A stretch of 64,000 nt of DNA from Bacteroidales bacterium UBA1714 (GTDB taxonomy: Bacteria > Bacteroidota > Bacteroidia > Bacteroidales > Paludibacteraceae), in contig DCIY01000022.1 in assembly GCA_002317295.1 (NCBI GenBank), forward strand, positions 69,188 to 133,187, read 5' to 3'. The notes below the pieces were generated by a model. It saw nothing but the letters and a program-made list of their open reading frames with translations. It did not search any database and was not told the DNA's origin. A program made the position numbers and the translations under genes. Positions 37,522 through 46,527 of this stretch are shown here, in pieces (positions within the stretch are counted from its first letter, which is position 1; the number at the start of each line of letters is the position of its first letter).

Positions 37522-38534
37522 ATCGAACGATTATCATATTACTGGCACTTGTCCCCTTTATGACCATGTGCCGTCCTAAAGCCACCTCAACGGAACCGGT
37601 AGCACTGCCTGTGGAAGTTTTGATTATCGACAGTACAACATCCGTGATAACGCACAACTATGTAGGCAGAGCCGAAGATGCAGATGTAATTTCGCTCAGT
37701 TTTGGGGTAGCTGGCATCATTGAGCGCATAGATGTTCACAATGGAGATTATGTGCAGGCCGGACAGCAACTGATTGTTTTGGATGCCACCAAATCGCGTA
37801 GTCTGCTGGCCACGGCCGAAGCGAAACTCCAACAAGCCCAAGATGGTTACAACCGCGCCAAAATGGTGTATAACGAAGGGGGCGTCAGCGAGATCAAGAT
37901 GATGGAAATCACCACTCAACTCCACGAGGCGGAGCAATTGGTCATCGCTTTGCGCAATCAGGTGGAAGATTGCACCCTGCGTGCTCCCATGGCGGGTGTG
38001 ATTGGAGATTTGCATTGGCATGTAGGACAGAATATTCTGCCCGATGTTCAGATGCTCAGACTCCATAACCGCACCAGCAAGCGTGTGGTCTATACTGTTC
38101 CGGAGCAAGATATTGCGCAGGTACAGATAGGTGACCCGGTATCCGTACGCATACCCGCATTGGGCGATCGCCAATGGCAGGGGCGCGTCACAGAGCGCAG
38201 TCTGAGTGCCAATACCATGGCGCACAGTTACGAAGTAAAGTGCCTGTTGGAAGGCAATACGACAGATATCCTGCCCGGCATGAATTGCCAAGTGCAGAGC
38301 CAAAAAGATCGGATCAGTGGTTACAGTGTGCCTGCTCATTGTGTTCAAACCATGGGAGACGGACTTTTCGTTTGGGTTTGTCGCCATGGCGAGGCTCACC
38401 GAGTGGGCGTAGAATCTGCTTGTTTTGGCAGAAAAGGTGTGTTGATCAGTCGGGGACTGAATCGTGGTGATTCGGTGATTGTCAGCGGCTATCAGAAATT
38501 ATATCATGGAGCCAAAGTCAATGAAAAAAAATAA
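37518..38534 (+). CDS. RND efflux periplasmic adaptor (membrane-fusion protein)
   Basis: 338 residues. N-terminal hydrophobic segment with a Cys at 18 (F-M-T-M-C), so perhaps a lipoprotein with an unusual lipobox. HlyD/AcrA architecture: a split lipoyl domain (G-I-I-E-R-I-D-V-H-N-G-D-Y-V-Q-A-G-Q at about 71, matching T-L-R-A-P-M-A-G-V-I-G at about 155), a short alpha-hairpin between (A-E-A-K-L-Q-Q-A-Q), a beta-barrel domain and a membrane-proximal domain. It links the inner-membrane permease to the outer-membrane channel. Overlaps the neighbours on both sides, which points to one tightly coupled operon. Confidence 0.9.
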   Translation: MNRTIIILLALVPFMTMCRPKATSTEPVALPVEVLIIDSTTSVITHNYVGRAEDADVISLSFGVAGIIERIDVHNGDYVQAGQQLIVLDATKSRSLLATAEAKLQQAQDGYNRAKMVYNEGGVSEIKMMEITTQLHEAEQLVIALRNQVEDCTLRAPMAGVIGDLHWHVGQNILPDVQMLRLHNRTSKRVVYTVPEQDIAQVQIGDPVSVRIPALGDRQWQGRVTERSLSANTMAHSYEVKCLLEGNTTDILPGMNCQVQSQKDRISGYSVPAHCVQTMGDGLFVWVCRHGEAHRVGVESACFGRKGVLISRGLNRGDSVIVSGYQKLYHGAKVNEKK

Positions 38535-41500
38535 TATGGATTTCATACAGCGTGCGATGGTCAATCATGGATTGATCTTCTTTATCGTGGCTGTACTCAT
38601 GATTTTGGGTGTCTGGTCGGTGCCCAAAATGAATAAAAATGAGTTTCCATCCTTCACCATACCCAAAGGATTGATTGTGGCACTCTATCCGGGTGCTACG
38701 GCCGAGGAAATCGAATTGCAGGTGACGCAACCGTTGGAGGACAAACTGTTTACCTATTCGGAGATTAACAAGCAACACACCTATTCCGAAACCAAAGATG
38801 GAGCGGTATATATCTATGTGGATATCGAACCATGGGTCAAGCACACAGACCAGATGTGGGCCAAGATTCGTGCGGGACTGGAAACGTACAAGATGACCAA
38901 TCTGCCACAGGGTGTATTGGCCGTCGTATGTGTGGACGATTTTGGTTCCACATCCTCTATCCTGCTCACCATGGAGAGTCCACAGCGAACCCCTCGTGAG
39001 ATGGAGGATTATGCCCGTCAACTGGCACGCGAGTTGCGTACCATTCCCGAGTTGGGTAATATCAAAACACTCGGTACCCAACGCGAAGAGATCGCCGTTG
39101 AGATAGACGCACAGCGTTTGTCTCAATATGCCATCGATCAAAAATCGCTATTGGCCCAATTGCAGTTACAGGGTTTTCGCACAGTAGGGGGTAAGGTAGG
39201 TGACGACAACTCGCTGATACAGGTTGAGATTCCGTTGCAAACGGTGGATGAAGTAAAAAATCAGGTGGTGTATGCCAACCCATTGGATGGCTCCATCGTT
39301 CGGCTTAAGGATATCGCCACGATAACGCGTCGCTATCCCGAATCGACCCAGTTCGTTCACTATTATGATGGAGAGGAAGCGAAGTCTTCCTCCGTTGGAG
39401 AAGGGAATAAGGGAACATGCGTCATTGTGGATATACAAATGTCCGAAGGACATAATATCGTAGCATTTGGCCATGATGTGGACAAAGTGCTGGCGCATGC
39501 ACACACCTACATTCCGCAAGATGTACAAATGCATCGCATTACGGATCAGCCCAAAGTGGTAGGAGCCTCCGTCGTTTCGTTTATGAAAGACATCGCCCTT
39601 TCGTTGGTGGTGGTCGTGGCCGTGATGCTGTTGCTCTTTCCGCTCAAAACAGCCATGGTGGCAGGCATCGGTGTACCCATATGTATGATCATCACCTTTG
39701 CACTCATGTATTTCACAGGTATCGAACTCAATACAGTCACCCTGGCAGCCCTCATCGTGGTTTTGGGCATGATTGTGGACAATGCCGTGATTGTGGTGGA
39801 CGGCTATTCCAACGAATTGGACAATGGTCGCAGTTGTTGGGATGCCGCCTCTGTCAGTACCAAGCAGCTCTTTGTGCCAATGGTCGTGGCCACACTCTCC
39901 ATTTCAGGAATGTTCTTCCCCATGACCAAGATCATTACCGGTGTTTTGGGAGATTTTGTCAAACTTTTTCCCTGGACCATCTGTTTTGCGCTGCTGGTCA
40001 GTATTTTCTACGCCGTTTGGGTCACGCCCTATCTCTCCACACGGTTTATTCATCGCCAAACCGAAGATTCGATTAACTGGTTCGAGCGAGGACAAAACTG
40101 GTTCTTTGATAAACTGCAACGCGGCTACAAATGGCTGCTGGGCTGGTGCTTCCGCCACCCATGGCTGACGATTGGACTGACCATGGGATTAATCCTATTG
40201 GGTCTGGGGCTCTTTACCCGCCTCAACGTACAAATGCTGCCCAAGGCAGAACGCGATTGTTTTGCGGTGGAGATTCACCTGAACGAGGGCAGCAATGTCC
40301 AACAAACAGCATGGATAAGCGACTCGCTGGCCCATATACTCTGCCACGATCAACGGGTGCGTTCGGTGACGAATATCGTGGGCATCACCTCGCCTCGTTT
40401 TCATATCACCTATACGCCACACATAGCTGCCGATAATTTCTCGCAACTGATTGTGAAGACCGTTTCCAATAAAGCGACCATGGAGTTGCTGCAGGAACTA
40501 TCACCACGATACGAGAACTGTTTCCCCAATGCCTATATCCGTTTTAAACAAATGGATTATCAGGTGGTAAAGAATCCCGTAGAACTCTATATCAAGGGCA
40601 ATGACCTGAAGCAAATGGCGCTGATAGCAGATTCTGTTAAAGAGTTTTTAAATACCATTCCTCAAACCCAATGGGTACACGACGACTACAGCGAATGTGC
40701 ATCCACGGTACGGATGGTACTCAAACAGGATGAAGCGCGTCAATTGGGTGTCACCCAGTCGCTTCTATCGCTTTATCTGCATTCTGCACTCGGTGGACAG
40801 ACACTCACCACCCTCTATGAGGGCGAACACACGGTGCCTGTTATTCTCTATACGGCGGGTAGTGATACCCTCAATTATGCTTCTCTGGCCGACCAACTCA
40901 TTCCAACGGCTTATCCGGGAGTGTGGGTACCTCTGCGTCAGGTGGCCGACCTCTATCCCGATTGGCATCACACCAATATCACTCGCTGGAATGGAGAGCG
41001 CACCATCACAGTAGGGTGTGACCTGCGTGGGAATACGTCACAACCGGTGGTACAAAAGCAATTGGAAAAGTGGGTCAAGACGCACCTAACAGAATTGCCG
41101 GAAGGTATTCATCTCAGTTATGGAGGACTGACTGCTGCCAATGAAGAAACGATTCCGCAAATCGTTTGGGCTGTCATTGCCGCCATAGCCGTCATGTTCT
41201 TCGTGCTGCTGTATCATTTCAAGAAAGTGGACATTGCCACCCTAACCCTCTCCAGTTGCGTGCTGACGCTCTTTGGTGCGTTCCTGGGACTGTATATCTT
41301 CCAATTGGACTTCTCCATCACCGCCGTCTTGGGCGTGGTGGCACTCATTGGGGTCATTGTCCGTAATGCCATCATGATGTACGAATATGCCGAAGAACTG
41401 CACTTTGGTCCACGCAACCTGCCGGTGAAGGAAGCCGCTTATGAAGCAGGACTCAGACGTATGCGACCCATCTTCCTTACTTCCGCCACCACGGCGCTGG

Positions 41501-43014
41501 GTGTTATTCCTATGATCATTGCGCGCACCCCATTGTGGATGCCGTTGGGGGTCGTCATCTGCCTGGGTACTTTCTTCACGCTCCCTCTCACGCTTACATT
41601 CCTGCCGGTGGCTTATTGGAAAATCTATGATAAACCACAGGTAACCAAAAAGGTAATGACCACAGTGAAAGCAAAAAAAGTTCTTCCTATTCTATGCCTG
41701 CTCGTACTGCCGTTAACAACAGCGGCCGAACCATTAACACTCGACTCCTGTTTGGAAATGGCACGGCGCAACAACCGTGACTTACAGTCGGCCGCGCTCA
41801 ATGTGGACAAGGCGAAGCAGGTCAAAGCGCAGGCGCTGACCAAATATTTTCCGCAAATCAGTGGTACCGCCCTTGGCTACCATAGTCTGCACCCTCTGGT
41901 GGAAGTGGGTATCGATGATTTGAGCAATGCCTCGGCGCGGGACTTATTAACCACACTCTATGGCAACTATGGCGCAGCGTTGGGATTACCCTCCTCGTTG
42001 GGATTTATGCAATATGGCTACATGGCCGGTGTTTCTGCCTTACAACCCATATATGTAGGCGGCAAGATAGTCAACGGCAATCGCTTGGCGCAAGTAGGCG
42101 TTGAGGCGGCCGAACTGCAACAACAAATCGCGGAACGAGATAAATTGGAAATGGTGGAAGAGAGTTATTGGCTGGTAGTGGGGTTAACCGACAAACAAGC
42201 CACCTTAACTGCCACCACCCATTTGCTGGACACCATCCATCATGTGGTTGAGAAAGCAGTGGAAGCAGGTATAGCCATGCCTGGCGATTTGCTGCAAGTG
42301 GAGTTACGGCAGTCGGAAATGGCACGCACCCAAATACAGTTAACCAATGGTATCGTCCTTGCCACCCGCGCCCTTTGCCAATCCATCGGCCTGCCCTATA
42401 ATGACTCCATTGAATTATCCGACGACAGTATATCCATCGAACATACTCCTCTGCCAACAGAGGCAGATGGTAGGCTTTTGCCGGAAAATCAATTACTGGC
42501 CCTACAAACCAAAGCGACCGAACTGCAGTACAAAATGACCCTCGCCGATGCCCTTCCTCAGGTAGCCGTGGGAGCCGCCTACGGCTATGGCAAACTGCAA
42601 GCCGATGTGGTGAAAGAACTGGGCCATAAGACGGGCAATGGGGCCGTCATGGTCACCGTATCGGTACCGCTGACGAACTGGTGGGAGACGGGACATAAAC
42701 TCAAGGCGCAATCCTTGGCCATTGAGCAGGCTAAATTGGAACAGGCTGATAAGAACGAACTGCTGGCGCTGCGAAATCAACAGACTTATGATCAGTTGGT
42801 AGAAGCCGAATGGATGCTCCAACAAACGACTGCAGCCTTGGAAAAAGCCAAAGAAAATTACCGCTTATCATCGCTCAATTACAAGGCAGGACTGAATACC
42901 ATTACCGACCTGCTAACCGCCCAATCGCTACTGATGAAGGCGCAGAACGATTGTACCGATGCCAAAATAGTCTATCGACTACGCCTGAGAAGATTCAATG
43001 ACTTAAATCCATAA
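38521..43014 (+). CDS. RND efflux permease fused to a TolC-like outer-membrane channel
   Basis: 1,497 residues from the ATG at 38521 (an ATG at 38536, just after the adaptor stop, is equally possible). Residues about 1-1035 are an RND permease: TM1, a periplasmic loop beginning Y-P-G-A-T-A-E-E-I-E, the TM4 proton-relay region G-M-I-V-D-N-A-V-I-V-V-D, a second periplasmic loop and the last six TM helices (V-R-N-A-I-M-M-Y-E). Without a stop the chain continues into a signal-peptide-like stretch at 1046-1070 (M-T-T-V-K-A-K-K-V-L-P-I-L-C-L-L) and then an OMF domain (about 1075-1497) starting L-T-L-D-S-C-L-E-M-A-R-R-N-N, with two TolC-type repeats. Substrate unknown. RND-OMF fusions are known among Bacteroidota heavy-metal pumps; this permease looks more like the drug/hydrophobe type. 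Confidence 0.88.
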   Translation: MKKNNMDFIQRAMVNHGLIFFIVAVLMILGVWSVPKMNKNEFPSFTIPKGLIVALYPGATAEEIELQVTQPLEDKLFTYSEINKQHTYSETKDGAVYIYVDIEPWVKHTDQMWAKIRAGLETYKMTNLPQGVLAVVCVDDFGSTSSILLTMESPQRTPREMEDYARQLARELRTIPELGNIKTLGTQREEIAVEIDAQRLSQYAIDQKSLLAQLQLQGFRTVGGKVGDDNSLIQVEIPLQTVDEVKNQVVYANPLDGSIVRLKDIATITRRYPESTQFVHYYDGEEAKSSSVGEGNKGTCVIVDIQMSEGHNIVAFGHDVDKVLAHAHTYIPQDVQMHRITDQPKVVGASVVSFMKDIALSLVVVVAVMLLLFPLKTAMVAGIGVPICMIITFALMYFTGIELNTVTLAALIVVLGMIVDNAVIVVDGYSNELDNGRSCWDAASVSTKQLFVPMVVATLSISGMFFPMTKIITGVLGDFVKLFPWTICFALLVSIFYAVWVTPYLSTRFIHRQTEDSINWFERGQNWFFDKLQRGYKWLLGWCFRHPWLTIGLTMGLILLGLGLFTRLNVQMLPKAERDCFAVEIHLNEGSNVQQTAWISDSLAHILCHDQRVRSVTNIVGITSPRFHITYTPHIAADNFSQLIVKTVSNKATMELLQELSPRYENCFPNAYIRFKQMDYQVVKNPVELYIKGNDLKQMALIADSVKEFLNTIPQTQWVHDDYSECASTVRMVLKQDEARQLGVTQSLLSLYLHSALGGQTLTTLYEGEHTVPVILYTAGSDTLNYASLADQLIPTAYPGVWVPLRQVADLYPDWHHTNITRWNGERTITVGCDLRGNTSQPVVQKQLEKWVKTHLTELPEGIHLSYGGLTAANEETIPQIVWAVIAAIAVMFFVLLYHFKKVDIATLTLSSCVLTLFGAFLGLYIFQLDFSITAVLGVVALIGVIVRNAIMMYEYAEELHFGPRNLPVKEAAYEAGLRRMRPIFLTSATTALGVIPMIIARTPLWMPLGVVICLGTFFTLPLTLTFLPVAYWKIYDKPQVTKKVMTTVKAKKVLPILCLLVLPLTTAAEPLTLDSCLEMARRNNRDLQSAALNVDKAKQVKAQALTKYFPQISGTALGYHSLHPLVEVGIDDLSNASARDLLTTLYGNYGAALGLPSSLGFMQYGYMAGVSALQPIYVGGKIVNGNRLAQVGVEAAELQQQIAERDKLEMVEESYWLVVGLTDKQATLTATTHLLDTIHHVVEKAVEAGIAMPGDLLQVELRQSEMARTQIQLTNGIVLATRALCQSIGLPYNDSIELSDDSISIEHTPLPTEADGRLLPENQLLALQTKATELQYKMTLADALPQVAVGAAYGYGKLQADVVKELGHKTGNGAVMVTVSVPLTNWWETGHKLKAQSLAIEQAKLEQADKNELLALRNQQTYDQLVEAEWMLQQTTAALEKAKENYRLSSLNYKAGLNTITDLLTAQSLLMKAQNDCTDAKIVYRLRLRRFNDLNP

Positions 43015-43055
43015 TCGATATCATTAGATAAAAAATGAAAAATATCGCGTACAAA

Positions 43056-43087
43056 TTTGCGTATTCGAAAATAAATGATTACTTTTG
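43056..43087 (+). promoter_or_regulatory. Promoter of the HAD hydrolase gene
   Basis: TTTG (43056-43059), 20 nt, TACTTTTG (43080-43087). Exact consensus, 37 nt before the start. Confidence 0.8.
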
Positions 43088-43124
43088 CAGACCATTTTGA
43101 AAGTATTGCTCAACCTAATGAATT

Positions 43125-43793
43125 ATGAGATTTCAAGCGTATTTTTTTGACATGGACGGAGTGCTGTTGGACTCCATGCCCAATCACACCATCGCCTGGC
43201 AGGAAACACTGGTACATTATGGCATTGATTTTCAGCCGCGCGATTGCTATATCAACGAAGGAATGACCAGTCGGGATGTGATTCGTATGTTGGCCGCTCG
43301 CCAACACGTAGCCATCCGGGAAGACCAGTTGGAAGAGATTTATCAGGCCAAGACGGCCGCTTATCGGCAAAAAGGCGGAGGCAAGGCCATGGCCGGAATG
43401 AAAGAAGTGTTGGAGTATATCCACAATCAGGGACCTCAGATGCAGATTTGGGTAGTTACCGGAGGAGGTCAACCGGACTTATACGAACAGTTGGAAGGCT
43501 TTTATCCCGGCATCTTTAACCGTCAGCACTTTATCACTGCCTATGATATAGTCCATGGCAAACCTGATCCGGAGTCCTATATCAAAGCATGGGAGCGCAG
43601 CGGATTGGACAAGAGCCAATGTTGCGTGGTAGAAAACGCCCCTTTGGGCATTCATGCCGGTAAAGGAGCAGGGCTCTTCACCATCGGTGTCAACACCGGC
43701 GTACTGACGCTCGACGATCTGCGCCAAGCAGGAGCGGATGCGGTGTTTAACAATATGTATGAGTTGGGGGAGTGGTTAATGGTTAATGGTTAA
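43125..43793 (+). CDS. HAD-superfamily phosphatase or phosphomutase (beta-phosphoglucomutase-like)
   Basis: 222 residues. Motif I is F-F-D9-M-D11-G-V-L-L-D-S-M-P, with the nucleophile and acid/base Asp; motif II V-V-T-G-G-G; motif III K-P-D-P-E-S-Y; motif IV V-V-E-N-A-P-L-G-I. The helical cap inserted after motif I (subclass IA) has the H-x-x-x-W and small helical layout of the PgmB/Gph group, so it acts on a phosphorylated sugar or other small phosphate. The last six residues (W-L-M-V-N-G) and the stop codon are encoded by the start of a 7-bp tandem repeat, so the original C-terminus may have been replaced. Confidence 0.87.
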   Translation: MRFQAYFFDMDGVLLDSMPNHTIAWQETLVHYGIDFQPRDCYINEGMTSRDVIRMLAARQHVAIREDQLEEIYQAKTAAYRQKGGGKAMAGMKEVLEYIHNQGPQMQIWVVTGGGQPDLYEQLEGFYPGIFNRQHFITAYDIVHGKPDPESYIKAWERSGLDKSQCCVVENAPLGIHAGKGAGLFTIGVNTGVLTLDDLRQAGADAVFNNMYELGEWLMVNG

Positions 43794-43815
43794 TGGTTAA
43801 TGGTTAATGGTTAAA
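43774..43815. repeat. 7-bp tandem repeat GGTTAAT x6
   Basis: Five perfect copies and one variant (GGTTAAA). The array begins inside the HAD gene and supplies its stop codon. Each unit contains TAA, so three units in a row stop translation in every frame on this strand. Confidence 0.9.
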
Positions 43816-43846
43816 GGTTCGCCACAAATGTGGTTATGGTGAATGG

Positions 43847-45100
43847 TTAGAGGGTGCCGCGTTGCACGTGTTGGGACTTGCGGTAGTAACGCAGAGGAGA
43901 GACTCCTTGCGTTTGCACTTTGGTTACATGCTGAGTAGACCATACCTCACAGGGCAGTTGTCGTCCATTGCGATCCTCCAATAAGGCCTGGTTGTGCAGA
44001 TTTTTTTCTTTGGGTACAATCTGTCCGTCCACCCGGTCGTACAATGTAGACGCCTGCACGTGCATAGAGCCACGCTTGAGTCGGAATTTTTCCAAGGACT
44101 CGTTATTCATATTCAGCAGATTGACCCACTCCAATTCAGTCCCTTTAAGTTTGACCGAGATAGGCAGGAACAACTGCCCCTGAATATCCACCGTATAACT
44201 TTGCAACGAAAAATCGTAGGTATCCACCAACAGATTTTCCACCACCGTCGCCTTGACAATACCCAAATAGTTGTACTTGCGCGTATACGTCAGTACGCAA
44301 GTCGTTTCACTCTCATAACTCCACTTCCATCGTGCCAGTTCGTCGCTCGTATCCAACAACCGGCTGCGATCCAGCGTCATACGCCACAATGCCCGATGGA
44401 CAATGGTTCCGGAATCCATGGCAACAGCCAGTTTGCGAATACGGGCATCTGTCTCATGCAGCATCAGCGAATCAACCCGTTCCCGCACCGTCGCATCACA
44501 ATAGCGACGACAGGTCTGCCCCACAAACTGCAAGCTGTCCTGGTTCAGGCCATCCGGAGAAGGTATCTCTATCGCGGTAGCTACCAGTTGTTCCACCCCC
44601 CAAGACACCGAATCGGCATCCATCTTAACATCACTGACCACCTGATACTGCACGGGTTGTTTGGGCCATTCCTCCTCCATGCGGGCATAAACATGATGCA
44701 AAATCGTTGCCAGCACTTTGCGTTTGGACATACGCGTCTTTTTGGCCGTGACAACGGTTTGCTCCAGTGCAATGGGTTGTTCATGCAGCGTGACCGACAT
44801 CACACTGTCTGTTTGCCAACACGTCATCTCTATGGTTTCCAGCGCATAACCGACACAGGAGACGGCTACCGTCTGGGAATGTTCCACGGATGCCGCGGGT
44901 ATATCCAACTGAAAACACCCATTGACATCGGTGGCCGTTCCTATCTCAGGTACCTCTTGGACATAAACGGTGGCATAGACGATGGGCAAACCGGCATCAT
45001 CGATGACCTTACCCGGCAATGTTTGCTGACACCATAGCATGAGGTTCATCATCAGAGCCATGATCAACCCTATACAACGACCAACATGATGATGCATCAT
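43847..45100 (-). CDS. CarboxypepD-regulatory-like domain protein
   Basis: 417 residues from the ATG at 45100, which overlaps the relA-like stop by 4 nt (ATGA). Hydrophobic start (G-L-I-M-A-L-M-M-N-L-M-L-W-C), probably a signal peptide or anchor. Residues about 27-110 form a CarboxypepD_reg-like beta sandwich (G-K-V-I-D-D-A-G-L-P-I-V-Y-A-T-V ... T-D-V-N-G-C-F-Q-L-D-I), as in TonB-linked and DUF5686-type proteins. A region starting T-V-V-T-A-K-K follows, then a long beta-rich part with Y-D-F-S-L-Q-S-Y-T-V-D. No beta-barrel signature is clear. Envelope protein of unknown role; coupling to the alarmone synthase gene is probably incidental. Confidence 0.7.
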   Translation of the reverse strand: MMHHHVGRCIGLIMALMMNLMLWCQQTLPGKVIDDAGLPIVYATVYVQEVPEIGTATDVNGCFQLDIPAASVEHSQTVAVSCVGYALETIEMTCWQTDSVMSVTLHEQPIALEQTVVTAKKTRMSKRKVLATILHHVYARMEEEWPKQPVQYQVVSDVKMDADSVSWGVEQLVATAIEIPSPDGLNQDSLQFVGQTCRRYCDATVRERVDSLMLHETDARIRKLAVAMDSGTIVHRALWRMTLDRSRLLDTSDELARWKWSYESETTCVLTYTRKYNYLGIVKATVVENLLVDTYDFSLQSYTVDIQGQLFLPISVKLKGTELEWVNLLNMNNESLEKFRLKRGSMHVQASTLYDRVDGQIVPKEKNLHNQALLEDRNGRQLPCEVWSTQHVTKVQTQGVSPLRYYRKSQHVQRGTL

Positions 45101-46407
45101 TTTTTGATTTTTTCGGTCCATTTGGCAGGAATGATTCGATAGGGATAATTTTGATGCATAAATGCCGCATTGGGGCAATCCATTCGGTGAATACGAATGC
45201 CCTTGGTCACGCTGACAAAACCAAAAATCGGGTCACCCGGTTGCGGATTGCAGCACGAAGCCGGATGGAGGTCCACCCCATTGAGATCCGTTACTTCCAA
45301 CGTCATGGGTTTGGTCTCCAGCGGAGCCCCTAACGGAGTCGAAGGACGACGAATCTTGGGTTCATGCGATGCCGGTTCTTCCTCTTTCACCTCCCGTTTC
45401 TCGCCATTGGCTTCCTCTAATTTGGCTTCCTGCTCATTGAGGTATTGACGAATCTTATTTTTGGCCCGATGAGAAACGACCACGGACAACCAATCCAGCG
45501 TCGGGTGCTGGGTGGTAGAGGTAAGAATCTCTATTTGGTCCCCATTCTCCAACAAATGACGAATAGGCACCATACGCCCCTGGATACGGGCTCCGGTGCA
45601 ATGGCGTCCCACTTCGGTATGCACCGAAAAGGCAAAATCCAAAACCGTAGCTCCGGCGGGCAACCGTTTTAAATCACCGGTGGGCGTAAATACATAGACG
45701 GCCTGATCATTGATGCGAGACTGATGCTCTTTCACACCCTTATACGCCCAGTGAGCAGCCACACCCTGTTCCGCCACCTCATCCATTCGGCGGGAACGAA
45801 TCTGCACTTCCACCCAACGGTCATCCGGACCCAACACCGTCGTATGCAAACTTTCGTATCCGTTGGATTTGGGAACACTCAACCAGTCGCGCAAGCGCTT
45901 GGGATTGGGTGGAAAAATATCGGTAATGAGCGAATATACCTGCCAGCAGTCCTGTTTTTCCCGATCCTCGGGAGAATCGAGAATGATACGAATGGCAAAC
46001 AAGTCGTAGATACGATCCACATCACAACGCTGCGCCTGCATCTTGTGAGCAATGGAATGAATGGACTTGGGGCGTCCCTTGATGGTAAAGGTAAACCCTT
46101 CAGCCGTCAGTTTTTGCTGGAGCGGTGCAATAAACCGCTCTATGTATGCATCCCGTTCACTCCGTTTCTCATTCAGTGCCCGGGCTATATACTTGTAGGT
46201 ATCATAGTCTGTAAACTTCAACGCCAAATCTTCCATCTCGGTTTTGATTTGGTACAAACCCAACCGGTGAGCCAAAGGTGCGTGCAACTCACTCGTCTCT
46301 TTGGCGATATGACGACGACGCGGACTATCTCCTTCACTGTCCAACTGGCGGAGGAGTGCTAAGCGATCCTGAAGAATCGAATAGAGTATATGAGTACTGT
46401 TTTCCAT
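45097..46407 (-). CDS. RelA/SpoT-family (p)ppGpp synthetase lacking the HD hydrolase domain
   Basis: 436 residues. Residues 1-50 match only the last helix of the usual HD-domain region and the bridge (L-H-A-P-L-A-H-R-L-G). The synthetase domain is complete: G111-R-P-K-S, Y184-E-S-L-H-T-T and E200-V-Q-I-R. It is followed by a TGS domain (about 236-298), a helical part, and a zinc-finger-type domain (H-P-A-S-C385-C386 ... H-R-M-D-C411). The N-terminal HD hydrolase (about 200 residues in long RSH enzymes) and the C-terminal ACT domain are missing. Only 120 bp lie between this start and the divergent gene, so no HD part is hidden upstream. Expected to make (p)ppGpp without degrading it, if active. 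Own promoter at 46418-46448. Confidence 0.85.
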   Translation of the reverse strand: MENSTHILYSILQDRLALLRQLDSEGDSPRRRHIAKETSELHAPLAHRLGLYQIKTEMEDLALKFTDYDTYKYIARALNEKRSERDAYIERFIAPLQQKLTAEGFTFTIKGRPKSIHSIAHKMQAQRCDVDRIYDLFAIRIILDSPEDREKQDCWQVYSLITDIFPPNPKRLRDWLSVPKSNGYESLHTTVLGPDDRWVEVQIRSRRMDEVAEQGVAAHWAYKGVKEHQSRINDQAVYVFTPTGDLKRLPAGATVLDFAFSVHTEVGRHCTGARIQGRMVPIRHLLENGDQIEILTSTTQHPTLDWLSVVVSHRAKNKIRQYLNEQEAKLEEANGEKREVKEEEPASHEPKIRRPSTPLGAPLETKPMTLEVTDLNGVDLHPASCCNPQPGDPIFGFVSVTKGIRIHRMDCPNAAFMHQNYPYRIIPAKWTEKIKK

Positions 46408-46417
46408 ATTTTTGATG

Positions 46418-46448
46418 CAAAAATACTAAAAAATTTGCATATATCAAA
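46418..46448 (-). promoter_or_regulatory. Promoter of the relA-like gene
   Basis: Minus strand TTTG (46448-46445), 19 nt, TATTTTTG (46425-46418). It overlaps the promoter of the divergent gene, so RNA polymerase can probably occupy only one at a time. Confidence 0.7.
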
Positions 46449-46465
46449 AAAAAAGCGTAATTTTG
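46434..46465 (+). promoter_or_regulatory. Promoter of the membrane-anchored protein gene
   Basis: TTTG (46434-46437), 20 nt, TAATTTTG (46458-46465). Exact consensus; overlaps the relA-like promoter on the other strand. Confidence 0.8.
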
Positions 46466-46527
46466 CAGCGATAATACTGCAAATTATCGTATTTTCGGAA
46501 TATTGAACAAAAAACATACCAAAAACA

